Assembly: GCA_028289375.1 (NCBI GenBank)
Contig: JANQQK010000093.1
Coordinates: forward strand, 1 to 64,000
Direction: 5' to 3'
From: Phycisphaerae bacterium
GTDB taxonomy: Bacteria > Planctomycetota > Phycisphaerae > UBA1845
Length of the DNA stretch: 64,000 bases
Made by a program: the position numbers and the translations under genes. Under the pieces are notes generated by a model that saw nothing but the letters and a program-made list of their open reading frames with translations, was not told the origin of the DNA and did not search any database. The number at the start of each line of letters is the position of its first letter. Within the stretch, counting starts at the first letter, position 1. Of this stretch, positions 17,305-26,111 are shown piece by piece.

Positions 17305-17333
17305 ATTGTAGTCTCAGTTTGGTCGGCGGCCAG
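17305..17333 (-). promoter_or_regulatory. Candidate leaderless promoter of dapF
   Basis: On the minus strand TACAAT (plus 17305-17310) ends 6 nt before the dapF ATG, with a poor -35 (CTGGCC, plus 17328-17333) 17 nt upstream. The spacing mirrors the neighbouring CDF gene. Confidence 0.35.
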
Positions 17334-17379
17334 CGAGGTGGTGGTGTGGGTGTTGGGCTGGGATGTCCGCGCGCGACGC

Positions 17380-17403
17380 GGGCCCGGTGGATTCACCGGG
17401 CCC
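17380..17403. repeat. Perfect 10-bp inverted repeat (stem-loop)
   Basis: GGGCCCGGTG (17380-17389) and CACCGGGCCC (17394-17403) flank a 4-nt loop. It lies between dapF and the 105-residue flagellar-region gene, about 90 nt past the latter's stop. There is no T tract, so it may be a processing or Rho-associated hairpin marking the end of the flagellar transcript. Confidence 0.6.
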
Positions 17404-17492
17404 GGCCTTGGTCTCTCTCCCAAAGCGACTCAGCAGCCTTGCGACGTTGTCGGCGATCGGACTCCGACATGCGGGTCTCGCCGGTCGTGGCG

Positions 17493-17810
17493 CTAAGCTT
17501 GGATGTCTAAATGTAAGTTTCCCTCGTCATCGGTCTGGACACCATGGTCTTCCGACGACTCATAGTCTGCCCCTTGCTCCAATTGTTCCTCGCTGGACCG
17601 CCCTTGTCCACCCATTCCTTCAGCATCTGCAAAAACAGCCGTGTCGGTATCGGTCGTTTCAATACTGGTATCAGATGCATCGAGGGCCTTAGCTGCCTTG
17701 TTTCCAGCGACACTTTGCGCGGAGCGGTCCGCGTCACGTGTTTTTGAGACGTCGGCCTGGTGAAACCCGGCTTGGGCGGCGGAGGATGCGATGGGTGGGA
17801 TGTCGGCCAC
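17493..17810 (-). CDS. Small acidic protein of the flagellar island, unknown function
   Basis: A 105-residue hydrophilic protein starting at GTG 17810, with GGAG 7 nt upstream. The N-terminal 35 residues (ending about SVAGNKAAKAL) look helical and alanine-rich. The rest is acidic and likely disordered, and it ends with a 'DDEGNLHLDIQA' tail. I know of similar small proteins after fliA in planctomycete flagellar clusters, but none with a described role. It is the last gene of the minus-strand flagellar island, 126 nt after fliA, which makes a motility-linked role plausible. An anti-sigma (FlgM-like) role is possible by position only; no FlgM motif is visible. Confidence 0.6.
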   Translation of the reverse strand: MADIPPIASSAAQAGFHQADVSKTRDADRSAQSVAGNKAAKALDASDTSIETTDTDTAVFADAEGMGGQGRSSEEQLEQGADYESSEDHGVQTDDEGNLHLDIQA

Positions 17811-17824
17811 GATCGGACTCCGAA

Positions 17825-17858
17825 TTCTGCGGCGATGACTCAGGGGTCATCGGCAGAA
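17825..17858. repeat. Bulged stem-loop between fliA and the 105-residue gene
   Basis: TTCTGC (17825-17830) pairs with GCAGAA (17853-17858) and CGATGAC (17833-17839) pairs with GTCATCG (17846-17852), giving 13 bp with a 2-nt bulge and a 6-nt loop. On the minus strand it lies just upstream of the ribosome binding site of the 105-residue gene and has no T tract. Confidence 0.55.
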
Positions 17859-17936
17859 AGTGCGCGGCGTGGCCAGTGGAATTGGCGTCGCTTGTCGCGT
17901 AAAGTCGCGATTGATTTTTCGTGGCGTCGGCGTCTG

Positions 17937-18728
17937 CTAGGCGCTTGCGGCGAGTCTCTGTTTCTTGCGCTGTTTCATCTGGCTCTTGAGTCGCGCGAGG
18001 ATGGCGGAGTGCATCTGGCTGACGCGACTTTCGGAGAGGTCGAGGGTGACGCCGATCTCTTTCATGGTCATTTGCTCGTAGTAGTAGAGCACGAGGACGA
18101 GGCGTTCGGCGCGGGTGAGGCCTTTGGTCATGAGTTCCTTGAGGTCGCGCCGCTGGGCTTCGTCGAGCGGGTCGATGCCTTTGCGGTCCTCGAGGATGTC
18201 GATCTCGCGGACATCGCGGTTGGAGTCGGTCTCGTATTGCTTGCGGGAGAGGCTGACGAGGGATACTGCCTTCGAGTCGCGCATGAGGCGTTCGAACTCG
18301 TCGTGGGGCAGTTTGAGGTGGTCCTTGATTTCGCCGCGGGTGGGCTGGCGTCCGGTGAGGGCTTCGAGCGTTTTGGTCGCTTTTTCGAGTTTGTGTGCGC
18401 GGCTGCGGACGAGACGGGGTACCCAGTCCATGGCGCGGAGTTCGTCGAGGATGGCGCCTCGGATACGTGGGGCGCAGTAGGTTTCGAACTTGACGCCCCG
18501 GTTGAGGTCGAAGGCATCGATGGCGTCGACGAGTCCGAAAATACCTGCCGAGACGAGGTCGTCGATGTCGACTTCGTCGGGGAGCTTGGCCCGGACGCGG
18601 TCCGCGTTGTATCGGACGATGGGCAGGTAGTTTTCGACAAGCTTGTTGCGTGACTGCTCGGACCCGGTGAGTTTGTACTCGTTCCAGGTGGCGGCAACTT
18701 CGGGACTTGTCTTTCTGGTCGAACGCAT
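17937..18728 (-). CDS. fliA: Flagellar sigma factor FliA (sigma-28)
   Basis: A 263-residue FliA/WhiG-type sigma factor that directs RNA polymerase to late flagellar promoters. Region 2 (about 20-85) includes 'DIDDLVSAGIFGLVDAIDAF' and 'KFETYCAPRIRGAILDELR'. Region 3 is about 95-160. Region 4 (about 205-250) includes 'MTMKEIGVTLDLSESRVSQ'. The start at 18728 is preferred to the ATG 24 nt upstream because GAGGAG lies 9 nt before it. It is downstream of flhF and a small membrane protein, a common planctomycete order. No FlgM gene is recognisable in the window. Confidence 0.93.
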   Translation of the reverse strand: MRSTRKTSPEVAATWNEYKLTGSEQSRNKLVENYLPIVRYNADRVRAKLPDEVDIDDLVSAGIFGLVDAIDAFDLNRGVKFETYCAPRIRGAILDELRAMDWVPRLVRSRAHKLEKATKTLEALTGRQPTRGEIKDHLKLPHDEFERLMRDSKAVSLVSLSRKQYETDSNRDVREIDILEDRKGIDPLDEAQRRDLKELMTKGLTRAERLVLVLYYYEQMTMKEIGVTLDLSESRVSQMHSAILARLKSQMKQRKKQRLAASA

Positions 18729-18824
18729 GTGCTTTTTCTCCTCTAAGCGCATGAGCGCGGTTCGAGGTTCGGGTTGTGCGGGTTCTGACGTGTTGATGTG
18801 CTTTGCACGTTGTTACCCGTCGAA

Positions 18825-19115
18825 TCACGTGTCCATCGGCTGTGCACCGCTGCTGGTGGATGAGTTTTCTGAACCGCTTTCCTCGTTTGCGGTGGTTGTC
18901 TCATCGTCCAGCTTGGCTTCGCGATTTCGGACATGTTCCCGGACCACGATTGACACGGCTGCCCCGGCGGCGAGACCGATAAGGCAGAACACGATCATGG
19001 CGATGATGGAACGTGAGAGGATGTCGCGCGGCTCGTGGCCGGCGATCAGTCCGGAGATGATGGCGGTGACAAACGCCAACAGCCCGAGGCAAGCTCCCGT
19101 GATGCGAGAAGCCAT
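18825..19115 (-). CDS. Small two-helix membrane protein between flhF and fliA
   Basis: A 96-residue protein with two transmembrane helices (about 6-26 and 36-57), a short basic segment (REHVRNREAK) and a Ser/Glu/Thr-rich cytoplasmic tail. A longer frame continues upstream, but its sequence there is not protein-like. ATG 19115 begins right before the hydrophobic segment and has AGGGA upstream. The gene lies between flhF and fliA and is separated from fliA by 96 nt. No domain is recognised; its position suggests a flagellar or polar-membrane role. Confidence 0.6.
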   Translation of the reverse strand: MASRITGACLGLLAFVTAIISGLIAGHEPRDILSRSIIAMIVFCLIGLAAGAAVSIVVREHVRNREAKLDDETTTANEESGSENSSTSSGAQPMDT

Positions 19116-19660
19116 AACACGTCCCTGTGTTCTGCTGCTTCGCGATGATGTCGGCGTGGTGACGCGGGATGAAGACGGAACAGAGGTGCGAATCCATCCG
19201 AGCGTCGCGACCAAGCCGGTCATCGACATGTCAGCGTCCTTGCTGACATCTCCGCCATCCGCGTCGGCGCCAATCCGTGGCACAGCTGTGCGGATGATGG
19301 GTTGTGGGAAGATGGCGGTCGAAGCGACGCCAACCTTCCACAAAGAGGGATGTTGGCGCGTCGGCGTTAAGGATTCAAGGGAAAATCGTGGCGTGGTGCG
19401 CGTGGTGCAAGTGGGTTGGCTGCGCGCCCGAGATCGAGGGCTTGGTTGAATCGCGGCGGATATTGTCTGTGAATCAGATCTGTGAAATTACAGGCAAGCG
19501 ACTGCTTAGATCATGATCAAGCTGGACTTATAGCAAGTCTAGAATTTGCAAGAGTGGGAATAGGCGATTGGCTGGGAATGGTCCGCGCCGCTTGTGGAAT
19601 TCATCGGCGATCGCGGAGGATTTGCTCGAAAAAAAATTGTGCGCGGCGGGTGCGGGCCGA
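19116..19660. other. Long intergenic gap between flhF and the small membrane protein (545 nt)
   Basis: No coding sequence was supported on either strand. This is the site where a MinD-like flhG is often found after flhF, but no P-loop motif is present. Part of the region (about 19450-19560) is clearly more AT-rich than the surroundings. On the minus strand it contains TTGCTA, 17 nt and TGATCT, a weak promoter match that could serve the small membrane protein and fliA. Confidence 0.5.
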
Positions 19661-20806
19661 TCATCGGAGCGATGAGAGGATCGATTGCGTGAGGGCGTCA
19701 GAGCGGCAGGCGGTGATATCTTCGGGGACGCGCTGACCGTTGGTGGTGAAGGCGAGGCGCGCGTGAACGGATTTGAGGCTGTTGAGGATGACGCCGAAAC
19801 CGACGGCTTCGTCGAGTTTGGTGAAGATGATGCGGTTGATGCCGAAGCTGTTGAAGCGTTCGATGTGGTGATCGATGGCACGTGGGCTTGCTTCGGCGGA
19901 GAGGACGATGTGGGTCTCGTCGGGGGATGCGGTATCGAGTAGGTGTCGGACGTCGTGGAGACGGGTTGTGTCGGAGGGGCCGCAGCCTGGGGTGTCGATG
20001 AGGATGATGTTGCAGTGATGCAGCGCGTCGAGGGCGTTGCGCATCTGGTCGGCGGTGTCGACGATGTGCAACTGGGCGTGGATGACGTCGGCGTAGGTTT
20101 GCAGTTGGTCGGCGGCGCCGACGCGGAGGGTGTCGGTCGTGATGAGGCCAACGGTCTTGTGGTGACGGAGGGTTTGATTTGCGGCGAGCTTGGCGATGGT
20201 GGTGGTCTTCCCGACGCCGGTGGCGCCGACGAGGGCGATGACGTGTGGGCCGCCTGACTTGCTGACGTTTGCCGTTTCCGCGACGGGCAGCATGCTGCGC
20301 AGGAACTCGGCGAGCTTTGTCTGGATGCGGTTGCGGTCGTTGAGTTGTGCCGGGGTGAGTTCACGCTGGATCTTGCGGACGAGTTTGGCGGCGATGTCGG
20401 CGGCGACCTGTGATTCGATGAGTGACTGATAGGTTGCGCGGAGTTGTTGCGGCAGATTGGGGTTGGTGTTGGACCAGCGATCGTGCAGGAGTTGGTCGAC
20501 GGATGACTGCAGTGCGGCGATGCGGGTGGCGAGTTGGGGGTCGCCTGCTGGCATGGCGGCGAGTCGTGATTCGGAGCTCGGTGTCGGCATCCGCTTCTTC
20601 TCGCGGGGGATCGAGGCGACGGGGGTCGGGTGTTTGGGATCGCCGCGGCCGGCGGTGATTTCAACGCGTTGTCTGGCGCGACCGGGCAGTCGTGTTTTGG
20701 TGTCGACGGTCCGTGTGTGCAGGATGACGGCGTCGGGGCCGAAGTGTTTCTTGACGACGGCGAGTGCTTCGCCCATGGAATCTGCGTGGAAAGTCTTAAC
20801 GTTCAT
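19661..20806 (-). CDS. flhF: Flagellar SRP-type GTPase FlhF
   Basis: A 381-residue protein. The N-terminal 'MNVKTFHADSMGEALAVVK' start is characteristic of FlhF. A variable basic linker (about 40-90) and an N-domain (about 90-180) lead to the SRP-type GTPase domain, with P-loop GATGVGKTTT at residues 194-203 and a G3-like 'IDTPGCG'. FlhF fixes the position and number of flagella at the pole. The start overlaps the end of flhA by 11 nt. The partner gene flhG does not follow. Confidence 0.94.
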   Translation of the reverse strand: MNVKTFHADSMGEALAVVKKHFGPDAVILHTRTVDTKTRLPGRARQRVEITAGRGDPKHPTPVASIPREKKRMPTPSSESRLAAMPAGDPQLATRIAALQSSVDQLLHDRWSNTNPNLPQQLRATYQSLIESQVAADIAAKLVRKIQRELTPAQLNDRNRIQTKLAEFLRSMLPVAETANVSKSGGPHVIALVGATGVGKTTTIAKLAANQTLRHHKTVGLITTDTLRVGAADQLQTYADVIHAQLHIVDTADQMRNALDALHHCNIILIDTPGCGPSDTTRLHDVRHLLDTASPDETHIVLSAEASPRAIDHHIERFNSFGINRIIFTKLDEAVGFGVILNSLKSVHARLAFTTNGQRVPEDITACRSDALTQSILSSLR

Positions 20807-22913
20807 CTTCGAGTGTCACCATGCCACGTGTGCGAATTTCGACGCCGCGGACGATTTCATTGAATGAGAGCACGTGCACCTGCGGGAGCGTCGGTTCGAT
20901 CATGCGGCGGACGAACTGACGGATGCGCGGGTTGCAGAGGATGATCGGCATCTGGCCTGCGGATTGCGGCAGTGCGTTTTCTACGGCGATGCGGATGCGG
21001 TCGATGATCGTGGTTTGCATCTGGGGCGGCATGGCGAAGAAGGTGCCGCGTTCCGACGAGTCGATGTGGCTGGCGATGGACTCCTCGACCTGGGGATCGA
21101 GGGAGATGCAGCCAATTGTGCCATCGGGGCCTTTGCAGATTTCGCAGATGCTTCGGGCGAGGGCAGCGCGGACATATTCGACGAGGATGTCGGGATCTTT
21201 GGTGCGGCCTGCCCAGTCGCCGATGGTTTCGACGATGGTCTCGAGGTCGCGGACGGGGAGGCGTTCGCGCAGCAGTTGCTGGAGCACCTTCTGGACTTCG
21301 CCTGGCTTGATGGTCTGCGGGATGAGTTCCTCGACGAGTTTCGGCGAGCGTTCGCGGAGGGTGTCGAGCAGGCGGTTGGTTTCGTTGCGCGAGAGCAGTT
21401 CGTCTGCGTGGCGTTTGATGGTCTCGGTGAGGTGCGTTGAGAGCACGCTGGAGGGTTCGACGACGGTGTAATTGCGTGTTTCGGCGGTGTGGCGATCATC
21501 GATGTTGACCCATGTGGCTGGCAGGCCGAAGGCGGGTTCTGTGCCGTCGATGCCGTGGATTTTTTCGGTGACGGTGCCGGAGTCAATGGCGAGCAGGTGA
21601 CCGGGCATGACATCACCGCGTGCGACCTGATTGCCGCGAATCTTGATGACGTATTGGTTTGGCTGGAGTTGCATGTTGTCGCGAATTCGGACGGGGGGCA
21701 CGACGATGCCGAGGTCCTGGGCGACTTGCGAGCGCATGTTGGTGATGCGATCGAGGAGGTCGCCGCCCTGCTTGCGGTCAACGAGCTTGATGAGTCCGTA
21801 GCCGACCTCGAGTTCCATGGGGTCGGGGAGGATGAGTTGTTCTGGCTTCTGTTCCGGTTTCGCTTTGGCGGCGGCTTTTTCGACCTTTTGGGCTGCTTCT
21901 TTCTTCTGTGAGGAATTGATGACGTAGGCGACGCCGGCCATCGATGCGCCGAGACCGAGGAGTGGGATCTTGGGCAGCGGGGTCATCGTCATGACGAAGA
22001 GGAACGTGGCGGCGAGGGCGAGGGCGACGGGTTGGTTGGTGAGTTGCTGGACGATTTCCGAGCCGAGGTTCTTCTTGGATGCGGAGCGGGTAACGACGAG
22101 TGCAGCGGCGATGGAGACGATGAAGGCGGGGATCTGCGAGACGAGGCCGTCACCGATGGTGAGCTTGGTGAAGACGTCGAGGGTGTCGCGGAACTGCATT
22201 TCCTGCTCGACCATGCCGACGTAGAGTCCGCCGAGAATGTTGATGAAGGTGATGATGAGTCCTGCGATGGCGTCGCCGCGGACGAACTTGCTGGCACCGT
22301 CCATGGCTCCGTAGAAGTCGGCTTCGTTGGTGATTTCGTCGCGGCGTCTGCGTGCTTCGCGATCGTCGATGATGCCGGCGTTGAGGTCTGCGTCGATGGC
22401 CATCTGCTTGCCGGGCATGCCGTCCAATGTGAAGCGTGCGGCGACTTCGGCGATGCGGGTGGCGCCTTTGGTGATGACGACGAATTGGATGATGACGATG
22501 ATGCCGAAGATGACGACGCCGACGATGAGCGAGCCGCCCGCGACGAACTCGCCGAAGACGCGGATCACTTCACCGGCAGCGGATGGTCCTTCGGCGGCGT
22601 TGGTGAGGATGAGTCGCGTCGTCGCGATGTTGAGGACGAGGCGGAAAAGCGTCATGGCCAGCAGCATGGAGGGAAAGCTGGTGAATTCGAGCGGTCCGGT
22701 CATGTACATGACGGTGAACATGACGACTGCTGCGGCGGTGATGTTGGCGGCGAGGAAGACGTCCATGAGCGCCGGTGGCAGCGGGACGAGCATGACGAGG
22801 ATGAGGCAGAGTGCACCGATGGGGATGATGGTGCCGTTGTGCTTCGCGACGGCGTTTGCGACGCCTTTGGGTGTCAGGTCGCGAAGGCTCTGAATGTGAT
22901 CGGTGGCTGCCAT
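20796..22913 (-). CDS. flhA: Flagellar export gate protein FlhA
   Basis: A 705-residue protein, the usual length. About eight transmembrane helices occupy residues 20-325, including the FHIPEP region, seen as 'RFTLDGMPGKQMAIDADLNAG'-type sequence in the cytosolic loop near 150-180. The large cytoplasmic domain (about 360-690) forms the nonameric ring that receives export chaperones and substrates. It lies 20 nt after flhB and overlaps flhF by 11 nt. No Shine-Dalgarno is obvious, consistent with translation coupled to flhB. Confidence 0.97.
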   Translation of the reverse strand: MAATDHIQSLRDLTPKGVANAVAKHNGTIIPIGALCLILVMLVPLPPALMDVFLAANITAAAVVMFTVMYMTGPLEFTSFPSMLLAMTLFRLVLNIATTRLILTNAAEGPSAAGEVIRVFGEFVAGGSLIVGVVIFGIIVIIQFVVITKGATRIAEVAARFTLDGMPGKQMAIDADLNAGIIDDREARRRRDEITNEADFYGAMDGASKFVRGDAIAGLIITFINILGGLYVGMVEQEMQFRDTLDVFTKLTIGDGLVSQIPAFIVSIAAALVVTRSASKKNLGSEIVQQLTNQPVALALAATFLFVMTMTPLPKIPLLGLGASMAGVAYVINSSQKKEAAQKVEKAAAKAKPEQKPEQLILPDPMELEVGYGLIKLVDRKQGGDLLDRITNMRSQVAQDLGIVVPPVRIRDNMQLQPNQYVIKIRGNQVARGDVMPGHLLAIDSGTVTEKIHGIDGTEPAFGLPATWVNIDDRHTAETRNYTVVEPSSVLSTHLTETIKRHADELLSRNETNRLLDTLRERSPKLVEELIPQTIKPGEVQKVLQQLLRERLPVRDLETIVETIGDWAGRTKDPDILVEYVRAALARSICEICKGPDGTIGCISLDPQVEESIASHIDSSERGTFFAMPPQMQTTIIDRIRIAVENALPQSAGQMPIILCNPRIRQFVRRMIEPTLPQVHVLSFNEIVRGVEIRTRGMVTLEDER

Positions 22914-22933
22914 CGGTTGCGTTTGTTATTGGG

Positions 22934-24013
22934 TCATACGGCGACCGGTTTTGGTCCCATGTTGCGTCCGGCGAGCTGGTAGACGTAGGCCATCACTTCG
23001 GCGACGGCGCGGTAGAATTTTTCCGGTATTTCGTGACCAACCTCGACATCCTTGTAGAGCGTTCGCGCCAGTAGTGGTTTTTCGACAATCGGGATGCCCG
23101 AGCTTGCGGCGATCTCGCGGATGCGGAACGCGAGATGGTCGACGCCTTTGGCGACGACGCGTGGGGCGGACATTTTGTCGGCGTCGTACTTGATGGCGAC
23201 GGAGTAGTGGGTTGGGTTTGTGACGATGACGTCCGCCTGGGGGACGGCGTTCTTGAGTCTCTCGGTGGATAGCTTCATCTGCGCTTCGCGGCGGCGGCGC
23301 TTGAGCAGCGGGTCGCCCTCCATGCGTTTCATTTCTTCCTTGACCTCTTCCTTGGTCATTTTGAGCTGCTTTTCGTGGCGGTACTTTTGCCATGCGAAAT
23401 CGATGAAGGCGAGCAGGAGCAGCAGGATGACGAGCTTGATGCCGAGGTCGAAGATAAGTTCGGATGCGTGGCCAACGATGGCGGCGTGGTCGAGGGAGTG
23501 GGCGAGGATGACTTCTGCGGCTTTGCTCTTGACGGTCATGTAGGCGATGGCGGTGATGAGGGCGAGCTTTAGGACGTTTTGAGCGAGTTGGACGAGCGAG
23601 TTGGGCGAGAAGATGCGTTTGAGACCGGAGAGCGGGCTGATCTTGTCGAGGCTGGGGGTGATGGGTTTCCAGGTGAGCAGCAGTCCGACCTGGGAGAGGA
23701 TGGCGGCGACGCCGAGAACGAAAATAAGTGCGACAAGTGGTGCGACGGCCCAGAACATGCTGCTGAATGCGGCGGAACTGAGGAGCAGGGATTCCTTGAT
23801 GTCGGAGGTATTCGTGGACTCGAGCGAAGTGCGCATGACGTTGAGCATGCTGGTCCAGATGCCGTTGCCGAACCAGAGCAGTCCGACGAGGGCGGTAAGC
23901 AGCATCACGGCGGCGCTGAGTTCCTGACTGCGTGCGACCTGTCCTCGCTCGCGCGCTTCCATGCGGCGGCGCGGCGTTGGTGCCTCTGTTCTGTCACCGA
24001 CATCATCCGGCAT
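22934..24013 (-). CDS. flhB: Flagellar export switch protein FlhB
   Basis: A 359-residue protein with four transmembrane helices (about 33-50, 83-108, 140-160, 185-205) and a C-terminal cytoplasmic domain. The autocleavage motif NPTH (in VIVTNPTHYSVAI) is intact, so the substrate-specificity switch from hook to filament should work. The start 'DRTEAPTPRRRMEARERGQVARS' region, interrupted here by normal variation, is typical. It overlaps the end of fliR by 11 nt. Confidence 0.97.
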   Translation of the reverse strand: MPDDVGDRTEAPTPRRRMEARERGQVARSQELSAAVMLLTALVGLLWFGNGIWTSMLNVMRTSLESTNTSDIKESLLLSSAAFSSMFWAVAPLVALIFVLGVAAILSQVGLLLTWKPITPSLDKISPLSGLKRIFSPNSLVQLAQNVLKLALITAIAYMTVKSKAAEVILAHSLDHAAIVGHASELIFDLGIKLVILLLLLAFIDFAWQKYRHEKQLKMTKEEVKEEMKRMEGDPLLKRRRREAQMKLSTERLKNAVPQADVIVTNPTHYSVAIKYDADKMSAPRVVAKGVDHLAFRIREIAASSGIPIVEKPLLARTLYKDVEVGHEIPEKFYRAVAEVMAYVYQLAGRNMGPKPVAV

Positions 24014-24806
24014 TGGCGGTGGCTCCTGACGGCAGGTCGGCGAGGACGTCGCGGGTCTGGCCGAGGAACTCTGCGATCATGTCGGTGAAGAGTTCGGCGC
24101 CGAAAGAGAAGGCGATGGCGGTGACGGCAAGTCCGATGACGACGCGGACAGTGAATCCGACAGAGAGGACGTTGAGCTGCGGGATGGTGCGGGAGATGAA
24201 CCCCATGATGAGGCTGACCATGAGCAGCGCGATGAGTGCCGGTGCGGCGAGGCGGATGGCGAGGATGAAGGCGCTGGTGAGCAGTGTGGTGAGCAGTTCG
24301 AGCAGGGTTGCGTCAAATTTGAACGTGGCGGGTGGGACGGTTTCGAAGGTATCGAGCAGAGCGCGCACGACGGCGCGGTGGCCGCCGATGAGCAGGAAGA
24401 TCATCATCATGGCGATGAAGTAGAGTTGGCCGAGGATGGTCGAGTCGTTCTGCAGGAGTGGGTTGACGACGCGTCCGAGACCGATGCCGGATTGCTGGCC
24501 GATGATCATGCCGGCGACCTCGCCACCAACGAAGACGAGCCCGACGGCAAGTCCGAGGATGAGGCCGATGAGGAGTTCGCCGATGACGGCGATGCCGACC
24601 ATCGACAGAGAGAGGTCGGTTGGGATGCGGCCCATGACGACGGGGAAGATCATCAGTGCGACGACGAACGAGAAGGCGACCTTGATCTGTGCGGGGATGG
24701 CGCGGCTGGAGAAGATCGGGGCGGCCAGTGTCAGCCCGCTGATGCGGAAGAGCACTAGGGCGAAGCTGGGCAGGAGCCATTCGATTTTGAACGCGAGCCA
24801 GGGCAC
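24003..24806 (-). CDS. fliR: Flagellar export gate protein FliR
   Basis: A 267-residue protein with about six transmembrane segments and the FliR signature 'QQSGIGLGRVVNP'. I place the start at GTG 24806: GGAG lies 10 nt upstream, and the residues encoded before it look like untranslated leader. FliR nucleates the FliPQR export gate in the basal body. It follows fliQ after an unusual 150-nt gap, in which no gene or clear promoter was seen. Confidence 0.93.
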   Translation of the reverse strand: MPWLAFKIEWLLPSFALVLFRISGLTLAAPIFSSRAIPAQIKVAFSFVVALMIFPVVMGRIPTDLSLSMVGIAVIGELLIGLILGLAVGLVFVGGEVAGMIIGQQSGIGLGRVVNPLLQNDSTILGQLYFIAMMMIFLLIGGHRAVVRALLDTFETVPPATFKFDATLLELLTTLLTSAFILAIRLAAPALIALLMVSLIMGFISRTIPQLNVLSVGFTVRVVIGLAVTAIAFSFGAELFTDMIAEFLGQTRDVLADLPSGATANAG

Positions 24807-24956
24807 GGTCGGGTTACTCCGTTGTGGTTCGCCCAAGTGAGTTGCTACGGTTGACCTGGTTGGTTGGCCCGCCACCCACAATGGGTCGCGTTACAGAAGA
24901 GTCTGCGGGGTGCACCGTGAGAACAGTCGCGAAAGGCGCTACAGAAGATACGATCA

Positions 24957-25217
24957 TCATGGCAATGTTCCGAGCATCTGTTGGGTGTATTCGATCATGC
25001 GGTTGGCGATCCATGGGAAGAAGAAGGATGCGGCGATGACCATGGCGGCGATCTTGGGGACGAACGTCAGCGTCTGTTCCTGAAGCTGGGTGACGGACTG
25101 CACGACGGAGATCATGAGTCCGACGACCAGGCCGATGACGAGAATCGGCGTCGCGGTCGCGAGCGCCATGAAGAGCGCGTCGCGGGACAGGTCCAGTGCC
25201 ATCGATAGGTCCATCAT
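24957..25217 (-). CDS. fliQ: Flagellar export gate protein FliQ
   Basis: An 86-residue protein with two transmembrane hairpin helices (about 16-38 and 52-72) and the conserved stretch 'SVTQLQEQTLTFVPKI' of FliQ/SctS proteins. Four copies surround the FliP5R1 core of the export gate. The gene lies 19 nt after fliP. Confidence 0.96.
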   Translation of the reverse strand: MMDLSMALDLSRDALFMALATATPILVIGLVVGLMISVVQSVTQLQEQTLTFVPKIAAMVIAASFFFPWIANRMIEYTQQMLGTLP

Positions 25218-25236
25218 GGATCGGTCTCCCAGGTGG

Positions 25237-26070
25237 TCAGCCGGTCAGCGGATCGAAGCTGTAGAGCAATGTCTGCACGGTGAGGTGCCAGCCGTCGGCG
25301 AGCACGAACAGCAGTATTTTGAAGGGCAATGAGATGAGCACGGGTGGCAGCATCATCATGCCCATCGAAATCAGGATCGAGGCGATGACCATGTCGATCA
25401 CGAGGAACGGCAGATAAATTCGAAAGCCCATCACGAATGCGGTCTTGAGCTCGCTGAGGATGAAGGCGGGCACGAGCGTGGTCATGCTGACGTCTTCAAG
25501 TTTCAGTGTTTCGTCATCGCCGACGGGTTTGCCGGCTGCGTATTCGTGGAAGAGGTAGATGTCTTCCTGGTTGTCGCTTTGCTCGATCTGGGCGTACATG
25601 AAGTTGCGCATGTGGAAAGACGCCCGTTCCATGGCGTCTTTCTGAGGTAGCCCGTTGTTGAAATATGGTTGGATGGCGTCGTTGTTGATGCGTGCGTAGG
25701 TCGGGGCCATCACGAGCAGCGTCATGAACAGTGACATGCCGAGCAGGACCTGGCCTGGTGGTAGTTGCGGTGTGGCCATCGCTTGTCGGAGCAATGCCAG
25801 CACGACAATGATGCGTGTGAAGCAGGTGGTCATGACGAGGATGGACGGCACGAGCGTGAGCACCGTCATCATGACGAGGATTTGGAGGGTAACGCTCACG
25901 CCTTCGCCGTCGGTGGCTTTGGGGAGGACGCCACGAACGTCGGGGACGTTCAGCGGGTTGTCGATGGGTGGTGCTTGCGCGACGGCGGGCGCGGCGAAAC
26001 AGAGCACCGTCAGCGCGAGGCCGATGGCGAACCGAGACCGCGGGAATGTCGAGCGTCCATGCTCTTGCAC
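25237..26070 (-). CDS. fliP: Flagellar export gate protein FliP
   Basis: A 277-residue protein with a cleavable signal peptide (about 1-32, ending AVAQA) and four transmembrane helices. Family signatures are 'TCFTRIIVVLALLRQAMATPQLPP' (split over TM2) and the C-terminal 'AFVMGFRIYLPFLVIDMVIASILISMGMMMLPP' region. Five copies form the pore of the export gate. It follows fliO by 41 nt. Confidence 0.97.
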   Translation of the reverse strand: MQEHGRSTFPRSRFAIGLALTVLCFAAPAVAQAPPIDNPLNVPDVRGVLPKATDGEGVSVTLQILVMMTVLTLVPSILVMTTCFTRIIVVLALLRQAMATPQLPPGQVLLGMSLFMTLLVMAPTYARINNDAIQPYFNNGLPQKDAMERASFHMRNFMYAQIEQSDNQEDIYLFHEYAAGKPVGDDETLKLEDVSMTTLVPAFILSELKTAFVMGFRIYLPFLVIDMVIASILISMGMMMLPPVLISLPFKILLFVLADGWHLTVQTLLYSFDPLTG

Positions 26071-26111
26071 TTGGCGCTACTCCTTAGCGCTGCGGGCTGC
26101 GACGTGTGTCG

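Noticed and set aside
17393-17470. 25-codon minus-strand frame (starting MSESDRRQRRK) after the 105-residue gene
   Set aside because: No good Shine-Dalgarno, ends inside a hairpin, and is too short to support without conservation data.
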